Shown here in pieces: positions 27,185 through 35,072 of a stretch of DNA of 64,000 bases. Each line of letters starts with the position of its first letter. Position 1 is the first letter of the stretch. The notes under the pieces were generated by a model. It was not told where the DNA came from and did not search any database. It saw nothing but the letters and a program-made list of their open reading frames with translations. This DNA comes from Sulfuritalea sp. (GTDB lineage: Bacteria > Pseudomonadota > Gammaproteobacteria > Burkholderiales > Rhodocyclaceae). The position numbers and the translations under genes are program-made. The stretch covers positions 1-64,000 of the forward strand of contig NZ_JAFLDR010000006.1 in the NCBI RefSeq assembly GCF_017302275.1, in the 5' to 3' direction.

Positions 27185-27571
27185 TCACCGCCAGGCGTAC
27201 TTCGCGAAACGCAACAGCGGTGGCCCGAGCACAGCGGATATCTTTCCCCGATGACGGGCAAAGAGGGCGTAGGCCGGGTCCAGCAGCCAGCGCAGCCACG
27301 GCCGCGACAGCAGCCAAGCCAGGGCCGGCAGGTCGGCGCGACGATAGGCTTCGGCGAATACGGGAACGCCGACGATGGTGCTTCCGTCCTCGAGCACGCC
27401 ATGGATGTTGTCCATGGCCCGGGCGCAGACGATGTTGCAGGGCAGTTCGGTTCCCGGCTCGCCGAGGTCGACGAACTTCAGCAGCCGACGCCGGTTGCGT
27501 GCCGCGAGCATATGGATTTCCGCCGCGCACAGCGGACAGGCCCCGTCGAAGAAGATGGTCATCATCTGCAT
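27185..27571 (-). CDS. DCC-family thiol-disulfide oxidoreductase (DUF393)
   Basis: 128 residues opening with TIFFDGACPLCAAEIHML, the D-G-x-C-P-x-C signature of the DCC family, followed by the thioredoxin-like fold and a WLL-rich C-terminus. Probable redox partner of membrane proteins; specific role unknown. It overlaps the start region of the preceding small membrane protein by about 10 bp on the same strand, so the two are coupled. Confidence 0.82.
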   Translation of the reverse strand: MQMMTIFFDGACPLCAAEIHMLAARNRRRLLKFVDLGEPGTELPCNIVCARAMDNIHGVLEDGSTIVGVPVFAEAYRRADLPALAWLLSRPWLRWLLDPAYALFARHRGKISAVLGPPLLRFAKYAWR

Positions 27572-27903
27572 TGCGGCGTGTCGCTCTCAATAAGGGGATA
27601 GGCATCGGCGACAAAGGCCGGGCCCTTCATGATCATGACGATGAAGGCGGCGATCGCTGCGGTGAACAGCGCCGTCCAGTGCAGGATGATGGCGCTTGCG
27701 ACATAGATATCGACCATCATCAGCGGCGGCGTGTCTGCCGGGGCGCCAGTGAGCCAACTCCAGGCGCGGATGGCAATCGAGGGCAGGCAAAGCAGCAGGG
27801 AGCCCGCCCAGAGTGCGGTGGGCAAGGCCCGCAGCACCCTGCGCTCCAGCCCTGGCGTGGCAGGGGTGAAACCGGGCAGACGGTTGAAGAGTTTCATCGG
27901 CAT
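27562..27903 (-). CDS. Small integral membrane protein, unrecognised
   Basis: 113 residues with two clear transmembrane helices (ALWAGSLLLCLPSIAIRAW and ALFTAAIAAFIVMIM). I cannot assign a family. It lies in a tightly packed minus-strand set with a DUF3429 protein upstream (4-bp gap) and the DCC oxidoreductase downstream (overlap), suggesting a joint membrane/redox role. Confidence 0.6.
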   Translation of the reverse strand: MPMKLFNRLPGFTPATPGLERRVLRALPTALWAGSLLLCLPSIAIRAWSWLTGAPADTPPLMMVDIYVASAIILHWTALFTAAIAAFIVMIMKGPAFVADAYPLIESDTPQCR

Positions 27904-27907
27904 TTCC

Positions 27908-28354
27908 TCAATGACTCAGTGCCGGACTGATGATCATGCAGACACAGGCGATGCCGGTGAGCCGGCCACGCAGCGGCAGATACCAGGCGGGCAGGGCACA
28001 GTGCCGCACGAGGCGCCTGTCCTGCCAGTAATGGAGCAGGAAACCGACGACCAGCAAGATGCTGGCTGTCCAGCCCGTCAGCAGCAGCGCCGGCCACGCG
28101 ATCAGCGCCGGCATCACGCTCCACAGGTAGCGAGCGTCGCGTTGCGCTTCGTCGAGGTCCCGCGCCAGCATGGCGGCTCCCCAGTGCAAGGCACCGACGT
28201 AGCTAAGGATCACGGCGCCGTAGGCGTGCTGGATATCGAGCCAGAGCGGATCATGGTGGCTACCTGCTGCGCTGCCCGCGGCTGTGGCGATGAATGGCAG
28301 CAGACCGCCGTATCCAAGCCACGCCAGGCGTCGGGGGAGGGCGGCGGCCATCAT
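27908..28354 (-). CDS. DUF3429 membrane protein
   Basis: About 148 residues with several transmembrane helices; LAWLGYGGLLPFIATA at the N-terminus and YGAVILSYVGALHWG followed by SVMPALIAWPALL are characteristic of DUF3429. Function unknown. The start is at one of two adjacent ATGs (28354 or 28351), and ATGATGA overlaps the stop of the broken SDR gene upstream, showing it was once coupled to that gene. Confidence 0.75.
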   Translation of the reverse strand: MMAAALPRRLAWLGYGGLLPFIATAAGSAAGSHHDPLWLDIQHAYGAVILSYVGALHWGAAMLARDLDEAQRDARYLWSVMPALIAWPALLLTGWTASILLVVGFLLHYWQDRRLVRHCALPAWYLPLRGRLTGIACVCMIISPALSH

Positions 28355-28512
28355 TTCACCGGGGGGCGGATGGTCGAGAAGCCGCCGTCCAGGGACCAGA
28401 CCTGCCCAGTGACGCGCGTCGCGGCGGGGGAGAGCAGCCAGGCCATCAAAGCGGCGAGTTCGGCGGCGCTGCCGAGGCCGCCGCTGGCGCAGGTGATCAT
28501 TATCGTGGGCAT
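28351..28512 (-). pseudogene. Short-chain dehydrogenase with a large internal deletion
   Basis: The frame reads as an SDR N-terminus (MPTIMITCASGGLG, the Rossmann glycine motif with TGASG altered to TCASG) joined directly to an SDR C-terminus (AAELAALMAWLLSPAA, VTGQVWSLDGGFS, TIRPPVK). The catalytic Ser-Tyr-Lys core, roughly 180-200 residues, is missing, so it is inactive. Confidence 0.7.
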
Positions 28513-28580
28513 GGTCTGGCAATCAGGATGAAGTCGGGAAGACGCATTGGCATGGAATTCGGAAGAGGTTTGGAAAAGGC

Positions 28581-28609
28581 TTGACTTCGGATATGATAGG
28601 CCCAATCAT
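28581..28609 (+). promoter_or_regulatory. Candidate promoter of the ChaN operon with inverted repeat
   Basis: TTGACT (28581-28586), 17 bp, then AATCAT (28604-28609). ATGAT/ATCAT (28593-28597, 28605-28609) flank a 7-bp spacer and overlap the -10, as expected for a repressor site. An iron or heme regulator would fit the genes, but the match to a Fur box is too weak to claim. Confidence 0.35.
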
Positions 28610-28671
28610 TGTGTTTGTCCAGGACAAAAACTCTGGAAATTTCTGTTGTTGCACCACTGGAAGTCCATTAC

Positions 28672-29901
28672 ATGCTGAAACTGACCTTGAAAACCCTTCA
28701 CATCAGTGGCTTGCTGGTCAGCGCCGGGGTGGCGGTGGCCGCCTTGGCTGCCGGCAAGTATCTTGCGGAGCCACCCACACCGGCCTATTGCAAGGTGGGA
28801 GGGAATTGGCTGTCGATGAGCACAATGCCGCCAACGCCTGCAGTTGTCCAGGACATTATTGCCAATGCGGTCAGGCAGGATGTGGTCCTGCTGGGCGAAC
28901 AGCACGACAACGAAGATCATCATCGCTGGCAGTTGCAAATGCTCTCGGCCCTGCACGCGCAACGCCCGGACATGGTGATCGGCTTCGAGATGTTCCCGCG
29001 CCGCGTTCAGCCCGTGCTCGACCAGTGGGTAGCCGGTTCGCTGAGCGCCAAGGACTTCCTGAAGCAGACCGAGTGGGACAAGGTGTGGAATTTCCCCGCG
29101 CCGATGTACATGCCCTTGTTCGAATTTGCGCGGATCAACAAAATCCCCATGCGGGCGCTCAATGTGGAATCAACGCTGACACGCATGGTCGCCGACAAGG
29201 GTTGGGAGAACGTACCCGAAGCCGCCCGGGAAGGCGTAGGCCGGCCCGCGCCGGCGCTCCCCGCTTACCTCGACTACCTGCGCGAGGTGTATCGAATGCA
29301 CGAAACCAGGTCGAACGCGCACGCCGAAAACGAAGGGAACTCCCCCGATGCCGGCCTGAAAGGCTTTGTCGACAGCCAACTGACCTGGGACCGCGCGATG
29401 GCCGAGGGCTTGAGCCAGGTGCTCAACCGGGATGGCCGAAAAAATCCGGCTTTGGTCCTCGGCATCATGGGCAGCGGGCATATTCGCCATGGCCATGGCG
29501 TGCCGCACCAGCTCGGTGATCTGGGGGTAAGCAAAGTCGCCAGCCTGTTGCCGGTGTCGCTGGACGACGATTGCCGCCGACTCGAGGCGGGCTTCGCCAC
29601 GGCCGTTTTCACTTTGCCCGAGAAGCCCATGGCGCCGAGCGAACCGCCGCGCCTCGGCATTGCGCTGGAGGACACGGCGCAGGGGCTGAAGATCGGCGCC
29701 GTGACCGCCGGCAGTCTGGCTGAAAAAACCGGGCTGCGCGTCGGCGATCGGATCATTGAGATTGCCGGCCGCCCGGCCGGCGGCAGTGGCGATGCGGTGG
29801 CAACCATCCGCCGCCAGCCGCCCGGCACCTGGCTGCCGCTGCGTATTGCACGCGGTGACAGTCAGATCGAACTGGTGGTCCGCTTCCCGGCGCAGCCATG
29901 A
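28672..29901 (+). CDS. ChaN-family lipoprotein-like heme protein with PDZ domain
   Basis: 409 residues: an N-terminal hydrophobic export segment (HISGLLVSAGVAVAALAAG), a ChaN domain (DVVLLGEQHDNEDHH, VIGFEMFPRRVQPVLDQW, GIMGSGHIRHGHGVPHQL) and a C-terminal PDZ domain (LGIALEDTAQGLKIGAVTAG, GLRVGDRIIEIAGRP). ChaN proteins bind heme pairs at the cell envelope; the PDZ part suggests docking to a partner protein. The start at 28672 is chosen over 28609 because it gives the hydrophobic N-terminus directly. It overlaps the next gene by 4 bp. Confidence 0.82.
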   Translation: MLKLTLKTLHISGLLVSAGVAVAALAAGKYLAEPPTPAYCKVGGNWLSMSTMPPTPAVVQDIIANAVRQDVVLLGEQHDNEDHHRWQLQMLSALHAQRPDMVIGFEMFPRRVQPVLDQWVAGSLSAKDFLKQTEWDKVWNFPAPMYMPLFEFARINKIPMRALNVESTLTRMVADKGWENVPEAAREGVGRPAPALPAYLDYLREVYRMHETRSNAHAENEGNSPDAGLKGFVDSQLTWDRAMAEGLSQVLNRDGRKNPALVLGIMGSGHIRHGHGVPHQLGDLGVSKVASLLPVSLDDDCRRLEAGFATAVFTLPEKPMAPSEPPRLGIALEDTAQGLKIGAVTAGSLAEKTGLRVGDRIIEIAGRPAGGSGDAVATIRRQPPGTWLPLRIARGDSQIELVVRFPAQP

Positions 29902-31964
29902 CCCTCGCCCGTTTCCGTCATGCCGCCAGGTCTCTGCTCGGCCTGTTGTTGTTTGCTGCCGGCGCCCATGCCGCGCCTGCACCCGACCTGCTGCTCGACG
30001 TTTCACTCGATCCACAAACACGGCAATTCAAGGCCGAAGCCGAATTGCTGGTCAGGTCACCCAGCTTCCGCTTTCTGCTCCATGAATCCCTGCGCGTTAC
30101 CGGTGCCCGGGCCGGAGGGCAAACCGCCAGCGTCGAGCAAAGCGGCGGCCCCGCCGGCTTCCGGCAATGGCGTATTCGCCTGGCGCAGGCCGGGGAAAAA
30201 CTCGCCATCCGCTTCGAAGGCCGCCTGCCGCCCCTCGAGCGCGACCGCGACCACCGCAGCGTGCTTGGCGGCATGCCGCCGATGGCCGCGCCCGAGGGCA
30301 GTTTCCTGTCGGCGGGAAGCGGCTGGTATCCGCGCCCGGCGGAGCTCTTCTCCTACCGCGTCAACCTGGCCGTGCCTGCCGGACAACGCGCCTTGGTGGC
30401 CGGCAGACGCATTGCCGAAACCGTGCCGGCAGGTGCCGGAGAAAGCTACCGGGCGAGCTTCGAATTCACCCAGCCTGCCGACGGCATCGACCTCATGGCC
30501 GGGCCCTGGGTCGTGCGCGAAAAAACCGTGGCGCGCGTCAAACAACCGCCGCTGTTCCTGCGCACCTTCTTCCCGGCCGATCTCGATGCCACGCCAGGGC
30601 TGGCGCAAGCCTATCTCGACGACACGCAGGCCTACATCGAACGCTACAGCAAGGAAATCGGCGCCTATCCCTACAGCGAATTTTCCATCGTCGCCAGCCC
30701 GCTGCCCACGGGATTCGGCATGCCGACGCTGACCTACCTCGGGGCGGATGTCTTGCGCCTGCCTTTCATCCGCAAGACCTCGCTCGGGCATGAAATCCTG
30801 CACAACTGGTGGGGCAACGGTGTTTATGTCGATTACGAGCGCGGCAACTGGTCGGAAGGCCTGACCACCTTCATGGCCGACTACGCCTACAAGGAAGACG
30901 AATCGGCCGCCGCCGCCGGCGACATGCGCCTCGCCTGGCTGCGTGATGCCGCCGTTTTCGCCGGGGAGAAATCCGGCTCGCTGCGCGAGTTCCGCTCACG
31001 CGCCAACGCCGCGGGCGCCACGGTCGGCTATGGCAAAGCGGCGATGCTGTTCGTCATGCTGCGCGATCGCCTCGGCAGCAAGGTCTTCGAGCAGGGCATT
31101 CGAAATTTCTGGGCCGCTCAGCGCTTCAAGATAGCCGGCTGGGACGACCTGCAGGCTGCTTTCGAAAGCGCCTCGGGCGAAAAGCTCGGCGCCTTTTTCG
31201 CCGCCTGGCTCGATCAGCAGGCCCTGCCCGATGTATCGATTGTCCGAGCCGAGATCAGGCCAAGCGGCACGCAGCATCAACTGGATATCCGCTTCAACAA
31301 GCGGGATGCCCGCCTGCCCTTGCGCCTGCCGCTTGAAATCATGGGTGCCGGCCAGCGCCAGACGCACTGGGTTGATCTCGACGCCGGGCGCAACACCGCC
31401 TCGATCAAGCTGGCCTTTGCGCCGCAGACAATGCGACTCGACCCCGAGATGCGCGTCTGGCGTCGCCTCGAGGCCGGTCAGTTGCCGCCGATCCTGCGGC
31501 AGTGGATCGCCGCCGGCGCGCCGCAACTGGTCAATGCCGCCCGCGCGCCCGAGGTAAACCTCGCGGTCAACCAGCTCGCCGCGCGATTTTTCGAAGTGAA
31601 ACCCAAACTGCTTGCCCCCGCTCAACTCGGCACCGCCCTGAGCGGCAAGACTCCCGTCCTGCTCGCCGGCACCCATGCCGAAATCGATCAAGCCCTGGCC
31701 GGCGCCGGCCTGCCCGCCCGTCCGGCCAGCCTGGCCGGGCAAGGCAGTGCCCAGGTCTGGACCGTGGCGGGAACCCCCTTCCAGCTTGCCGTCATCTCCG
31801 CCCAGGATGCCGCGGCGCTGAATGCCCTGCAGCGCGGCCTGCCCCACTACGGCGGGCAAAGCTGGCTGATCTTCGAACAGGGCAAGGCCATCACCAAAGG
31901 CATCTGGCCGGCCAGCGTGCCTGAAATCTCCGTCAACAGCGCCGTGCGCAAGGAAAACCGATGA
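29898..31964 (+). CDS. Exported M1-family zinc metallopeptidase
   Basis: 688 residues with a signal peptide (LLGLLLFAAGAHAAPA). The zinc site HEILHNWWGN is at about 297-306 with the second glutamate in WSEGLTTF around residue 319; the GAMEN-type exopeptidase motif is not obvious (TGFGMPTL occupies the region), so it may be an endo- or atypical aminopeptidase. It acts in the periplasm. It is translationally coupled to chaN upstream (ATGA) and to the SOUL gene downstream (4-bp overlap), so peptide cleavage is probably part of the same heme/iron-related function. Confidence 0.82.
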   Translation: MTLARFRHAARSLLGLLLFAAGAHAAPAPDLLLDVSLDPQTRQFKAEAELLVRSPSFRFLLHESLRVTGARAGGQTASVEQSGGPAGFRQWRIRLAQAGEKLAIRFEGRLPPLERDRDHRSVLGGMPPMAAPEGSFLSAGSGWYPRPAELFSYRVNLAVPAGQRALVAGRRIAETVPAGAGESYRASFEFTQPADGIDLMAGPWVVREKTVARVKQPPLFLRTFFPADLDATPGLAQAYLDDTQAYIERYSKEIGAYPYSEFSIVASPLPTGFGMPTLTYLGADVLRLPFIRKTSLGHEILHNWWGNGVYVDYERGNWSEGLTTFMADYAYKEDESAAAAGDMRLAWLRDAAVFAGEKSGSLREFRSRANAAGATVGYGKAAMLFVMLRDRLGSKVFEQGIRNFWAAQRFKIAGWDDLQAAFESASGEKLGAFFAAWLDQQALPDVSIVRAEIRPSGTQHQLDIRFNKRDARLPLRLPLEIMGAGQRQTHWVDLDAGRNTASIKLAFAPQTMRLDPEMRVWRRLEAGQLPPILRQWIAAGAPQLVNAARAPEVNLAVNQLAARFFEVKPKLLAPAQLGTALSGKTPVLLAGTHAEIDQALAGAGLPARPASLAGQGSAQVWTVAGTPFQLAVISAQDAAALNALQRGLPHYGGQSWLIFEQGKAITKGIWPASVPEISVNSAVRKENR

Positions 31965-32611
31965 AACTCCAGACTAGACTCACCACCCTGCTTGTTGGCC
32001 TGCTATGGACGGGTAGCCTGATGGCGACTGAAGAACCCAAATTCGAATCGCTGCGCAAGGAAGACAACGTCGAAATCCGCCTTTACGCGCCACTCATCGT
32101 CGCTGAAACCGTGGTCGATGGCGACATGGACAGTGCCACCAGCCAAGGCTTCCGACGCATCGCCGGCTACATTTTCGGGGACAACGCGCGCATCGCCATG
32201 ACGGCCCCCGTGGTTGCCGAACCGCAAGGCAAGGCCGAGAAGATCGCCATGACCGCCCCGGTCAGCATCGAGCCGCAAACTGCCGATGGCAAGCGCATGG
32301 CAGGCGCGCAAAGCTGGCGCATCCATTTCGTCATGCCCAGCCAATACACGATGGCCACCCTGCCCAAACCGCTCGATCCGCAGGTCAAGCTACGCGAGAT
32401 CCCCGCCAGGACCTACGCCGCGCTGACCTACACCGGCTTCAACAGTGAAAGCGCGGTACAGGAGAAAACCGACGAGCTTCTCGACTGGCTCAAGGCGCAG
32501 GCGATCGAAACCGTCGGCAAGCCGCAACTCGCCCGCTACAATCCGCCCTGGACGCTGCCGTTCCTGCGCCGGAACGAAATCCTGCAGGAGATCAAAGGGA
32601 CGCAACCTTGA
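31961..32611 (+). CDS. SOUL heme-binding family protein, exported
   Basis: 216 residues with a signal peptide (TTLLVGLLWTGSLMA). The SOUL/HBP pattern is clear: FESLRKEDNVEIRLYAP, GFRRIAGYIFGDN, IAMTAPV repeated twice, WRIHFVMPSQYTMATLPKP and a C-terminal ARYNPPWTLPFLRRNE. These proteins bind heme or tetrapyrroles. It is the third gene of the ChaN-M1-SOUL operon and its stop abuts icmF fragment copy 4. Confidence 0.9.
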   Translation: MKLQTRLTTLLVGLLWTGSLMATEEPKFESLRKEDNVEIRLYAPLIVAETVVDGDMDSATSQGFRRIAGYIFGDNARIAMTAPVVAEPQGKAEKIAMTAPVSIEPQTADGKRMAGAQSWRIHFVMPSQYTMATLPKPLDPQVKLREIPARTYAALTYTGFNSESAVQEKTDELLDWLKAQAIETVGKPQLARYNPPWTLPFLRRNEILQEIKGTQP

Positions 32612-32612
32612 C

Positions 32613-32726
32613 GTGACCGACAACACGAATGTATTCACGGCGATGATGGAAGCCGTGCTCCACCGTCGCTGGGGCAGGGCAGTATCGCGCTCTACGAGGT
32701 CGGCGGCCTGAACCGCCGGAACATGC
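32613..32726 (+). pseudogene. icmF': Displaced icmF 3' end (copy 4)
   Basis: VTDNTNVFTAMMEAVLH, then a one-base deletion, then in another frame GQGSIALYEVGGLNRRNM. It aligns with the final ~38 residues of icmF ([34 protein letters not shown]). The dispersed repeat follows within 2 bp. Confidence 0.8.
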
Positions 32727-32750
32727 AAGAGTCGGCGCTGGCGGGACGGC
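32727..32750 (-). repeat. Dispersed repeat, short form, next to icmF copy 4
   Basis: AAGAGTCGGCGCTGGCGGGA then CGGC, immediately 3' of the icmF remnant and just before the ATG of the next gene. Confidence 0.6.
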
Positions 32751-32751
32751 G

Positions 32752-33243
32752 ATGACCGGGGAGTCGGGCCTGGAATCCGTCGTGGCGGGGCAGCGCTGCG
32801 ATCATTGCGGCGCCCGGCTTACTGAGATCGTCACCGAATGCCCGTTCTGTGGCGCACGCCTGCTGAACCTCGTCAGCCTGGAGGACGAAACGCGGGCCTT
32901 CCTTGAATCGACCGAGATTCGTTTGACCGAGGCGATCACCGGCCATGCGGACGGGCTGATGGTGCCGGCCCTGTTCAGCTTCCTGGTCTCCGGGCCGGCC
33001 TGCTACCTGATTCTCGATAGTTATACCGATATCGGCTTGCTCGCGCGCATCGGCCTGGCCGTGCTGGCGTGGTTCAGCGCCTTCGTGTTTTTCGGCTGGC
33101 AGGTGAACCTGCGCGGCGAACGCGCCGAGAAACACGCCTGGCGAACGGTGGTCCAGCCTGCAGTTCGTGGCTACCTCGCGCGCAAGGGTTTCAGCGACGC
33201 CGAGTTCATGGTGCTGGCGCGCCGGCTGCTGGCCGAGGACTAG
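32752..33243 (+). CDS. Zinc-ribbon membrane protein, hypothetical
   Basis: 163 residues: an N-terminal zinc ribbon (CDHCGARL and CPFCGARL, two CxxC knuckles 13 residues apart) followed by two transmembrane helices (VPALFSFLVSGPACYLIL, IGLAVLAWFSAFVFFGW) and a basic C-terminal tail. I cannot name a family or function. It starts right after the dispersed repeat. Confidence 0.65.
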   Translation: MTGESGLESVVAGQRCDHCGARLTEIVTECPFCGARLLNLVSLEDETRAFLESTEIRLTEAITGHADGLMVPALFSFLVSGPACYLILDSYTDIGLLARIGLAVLAWFSAFVFFGWQVNLRGERAEKHAWRTVVQPAVRGYLARKGFSDAEFMVLARRLLAED

Positions 33244-33356
33244 CAACTGCGCAAGATGCTGCTTCAGCGCCTGGGCGGGTATTCCGCCGAGTGAATCGTG
33301 GAGGTTCGCGCGGGATAAAATCGACATTCAGGAACCACAGTTCAAGGGAGCAACAA

Positions 33357-34205
33357 ATGACGATAAAGAAGGTAGGCATCATCGGCGCCGGCACCATGGG
33401 CAACGGCATAGCGCAGGCCTGCGCGGTGGTGGGCATTCCGGCCGTGATGCTGGACATCAACGACGCGGCGGTGCAAAAGGGCGTGGCGACGATCTCGGGC
33501 AGCCTCGATCGCCTGGTCAAGAAGGAGAAGATGACGGCCGAGCAGAAGGCGGCGGCGATGGCGCTGATCAAGCCGACCACCGCCATGGCCGATTTCGCCG
33601 GTGTCGATATCGTCATCGAAGCGGCGACCGAGAACCTCGGCCTCAAGCTCAAGCTGCTCAAGGATGTCGAGGCGGCGATCGGAGCCGATACCATCATCGC
33701 CAGCAACACCTCGTCGATCTCGATCACCCAACTGGCGGCGGCGACCGGCCGCGCCGGCAAGTTCATCGGCATGCATTTCTTCAACCCGGTGCCGATGATG
33801 GCACTGGTCGAACTGATCCGCGGCCTGCAGACTACCGACGAGACCCATGCCGCGGTCGAGGGCTTGGCCCGCGCCCTGGGCAAGTCGCCGATCACGGTGA
33901 AAAACAATCCCGGCTTCGTCGTGAACCGCATCCTTTGCCCGATGATCAACGAGGCGATCTTCGTGCTCGCCGAGGGCCTGGCCTCGGCCGAGGAAATCGA
34001 CGCCGGCATGAAGCTGGGCTGCAACCATCCGATCGGCCCGCTGGCCTTGGCCGACATGATCGGCCTGGACACCATGCTGGCGGTGATGAACGTTTTCTAC
34101 GAAGGCTTCAACGATTCCAAGTACCGTCCGGCGCCGCTGCTAAAGGAAATGGTCGCCGCCGGTTACCTCGGGCGCAAGACCGGACGCGGCTTTTACACGT
34201 ACTGA
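33357..34205 (+). CDS. 3-hydroxybutyryl-CoA dehydrogenase
   Basis: 282 residues, standard length for the short form. The N-terminal Rossmann motif is GIIGAGTMGNGIAQ; catalytic His lies in GMHFFNPVPMMALVE and the family signature NNPGFVVNRILCPM follows. It oxidises 3-hydroxyacyl-CoA with NAD+ in beta-oxidation or PHB turnover. AAGGGAGCAACAA upstream supplies the ribosome site. Its stop touches a dispersed repeat and a strong hairpin. Confidence 0.93.
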   Translation: MTIKKVGIIGAGTMGNGIAQACAVVGIPAVMLDINDAAVQKGVATISGSLDRLVKKEKMTAEQKAAAMALIKPTTAMADFAGVDIVIEAATENLGLKLKLLKDVEAAIGADTIIASNTSSISITQLAAATGRAGKFIGMHFFNPVPMMALVELIRGLQTTDETHAAVEGLARALGKSPITVKNNPGFVVNRILCPMINEAIFVLAEGLASAEEIDAGMKLGCNHPIGPLALADMIGLDTMLAVMNVFYEGFNDSKYRPAPLLKEMVAAGYLGRKTGRGFYTY

Positions 34206-34227
34206 AAGTCGGCGCTGGCGACACGGC
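34205..34227 (-). repeat. Dispersed repeat, short form, after the hydroxyacyl-CoA dehydrogenase
   Basis: AAAGTCGGCGCTGGCGACAC then GGC, one of the best matches to the consensus. It starts at the last base of the stop codon. Confidence 0.65.
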
Positions 34228-34257
34228 GATCGCGGGCCAAGCGGCCCGTGATCGCCG
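34224..34257. terminator. Strong hairpin between convergent genes
   Basis: CGGCGATC (34224-34231) pairs with GATCGCCG (34250-34257) and CGGGCC (34233-34238) with GGCCCG (34243-34248) around an AAGC loop. No T-run follows, so it may act as an mRNA-stabilising or bidirectional stop structure between convergent genes. Confidence 0.5.
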
Positions 34258-34271
34258 AGGCTGCGGAACGG

Positions 34272-34928
34272 CTAGCCGCCGAACCGGCGCAGGCCGTCGA
34301 GGTCGAGCACCGTGACGCCGCCATATTGCGTGGTGAGGAAGCCATCCGCTTCCAGCAGGCGCAGCGACTTGTTCACGCGCTGGCGCGAGACGCCGGCGAG
34401 GTAGCCGATTTCCTCCTGAGAAATCGCGATGCGCGCCTCGATGCCGGGCTGCAGCACCGGATGGAAGAGGGCGGCGAGGGTGCGCGCCACGCGCGCATCG
34501 ATGTCGAGCAGCCGTTCCGATTCGAGCAGGCCGATGAACAGCCCCAGCCGCTCGTTGATCTGGTTGATGACGAAGCGGTTGAAGGCGATGCTGTTGTCCA
34601 GCAGCCAGTGGAAGGTTTCGCGCTTGACGCAGGCGATGCGGCTGTCGCGCAGGGCGACAACGTCGTAGCGACGCGGCTCGGCTTTCAACATGGACCCTTC
34701 GCCAAACCAGCCGCCGGCGGCGATGCCGGTGAAGCTGGCGGTCTTGCCCGTGGCCCAGTCGCTGGACATCTTGACCAGACCCTCGATGACGCCGTGCCAA
34801 TGGTCTACCGGCTCACCCTTGTGGCATACATAGCTGCCGGCCGGCACCAGGCGTTCCACGGTACCCTCGCGCGCCCGCGCGAAATTCTCGTCAGAAAGCG
34901 CCTGCGCCCAGCTTGTGCGGCGCAGCAT
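34272..34928 (-). CDS. Crp/Fnr-family transcriptional regulator
   Basis: About 218 residues: a cNMP-binding-type sensor domain (VPAGSYVCHKGEPVDHWHGV, then GWFGEGSML) and a C-terminal winged helix (ISQEEIGYLAGVSRQRVNKS, the recognition helix). No Fnr-type cysteine cluster is seen, so it is Crp-like rather than an O2 sensor. Divergent from the acyl-CoA synthetase and so a likely regulator of the downstream uptake/degradation genes (inference). The start is uncertain: ATG 34928 or a GTG at 34970 that would be almost leaderless relative to the promoter seen. Confidence 0.85.
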   Translation of the reverse strand: MLRRTSWAQALSDENFARAREGTVERLVPAGSYVCHKGEPVDHWHGVIEGLVKMSSDWATGKTASFTGIAAGGWFGEGSMLKAEPRRYDVVALRDSRIACVKRETFHWLLDNSIAFNRFVINQINERLGLFIGLLESERLLDIDARVARTLAALFHPVLQPGIEARIAISQEEIGYLAGVSRQRVNKSLRLLEADGFLTTQYGGVTVLDLDGLRRFGG

Positions 34929-34974
34929 GTCGTCGAGAGAGATTGCGGTATTTTTGCAATTGTCAGGCACGCGA

Positions 34975-35009
34975 CAATTATAGGCAGGAGAATGCCTTAG
35001 ACTCAAATG
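34975..35009 (-). promoter_or_regulatory. Sigma-70 promoter of the Crp-family gene
   Basis: Reading leftwards: TTGAGT, 18 bp, then TATAAT (about 34983-34978), a perfect -10 hexamer upstream of the regulator. Confidence 0.5.
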
Positions 35010-35072
35010 TCGCAGCGGACAAATCGCGTCACAAGCGACCGCGCAACGCAAGTGCTGGAGGAGAGAAAACGC

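Noticed and set aside
28593..28609. ATGAT-N7-ATCAT as a Fur box for the ChaN operon
   Set aside because: Only five-base arms; too little of the 19-bp Fur consensus, so it is reported only as an unassigned inverted repeat.
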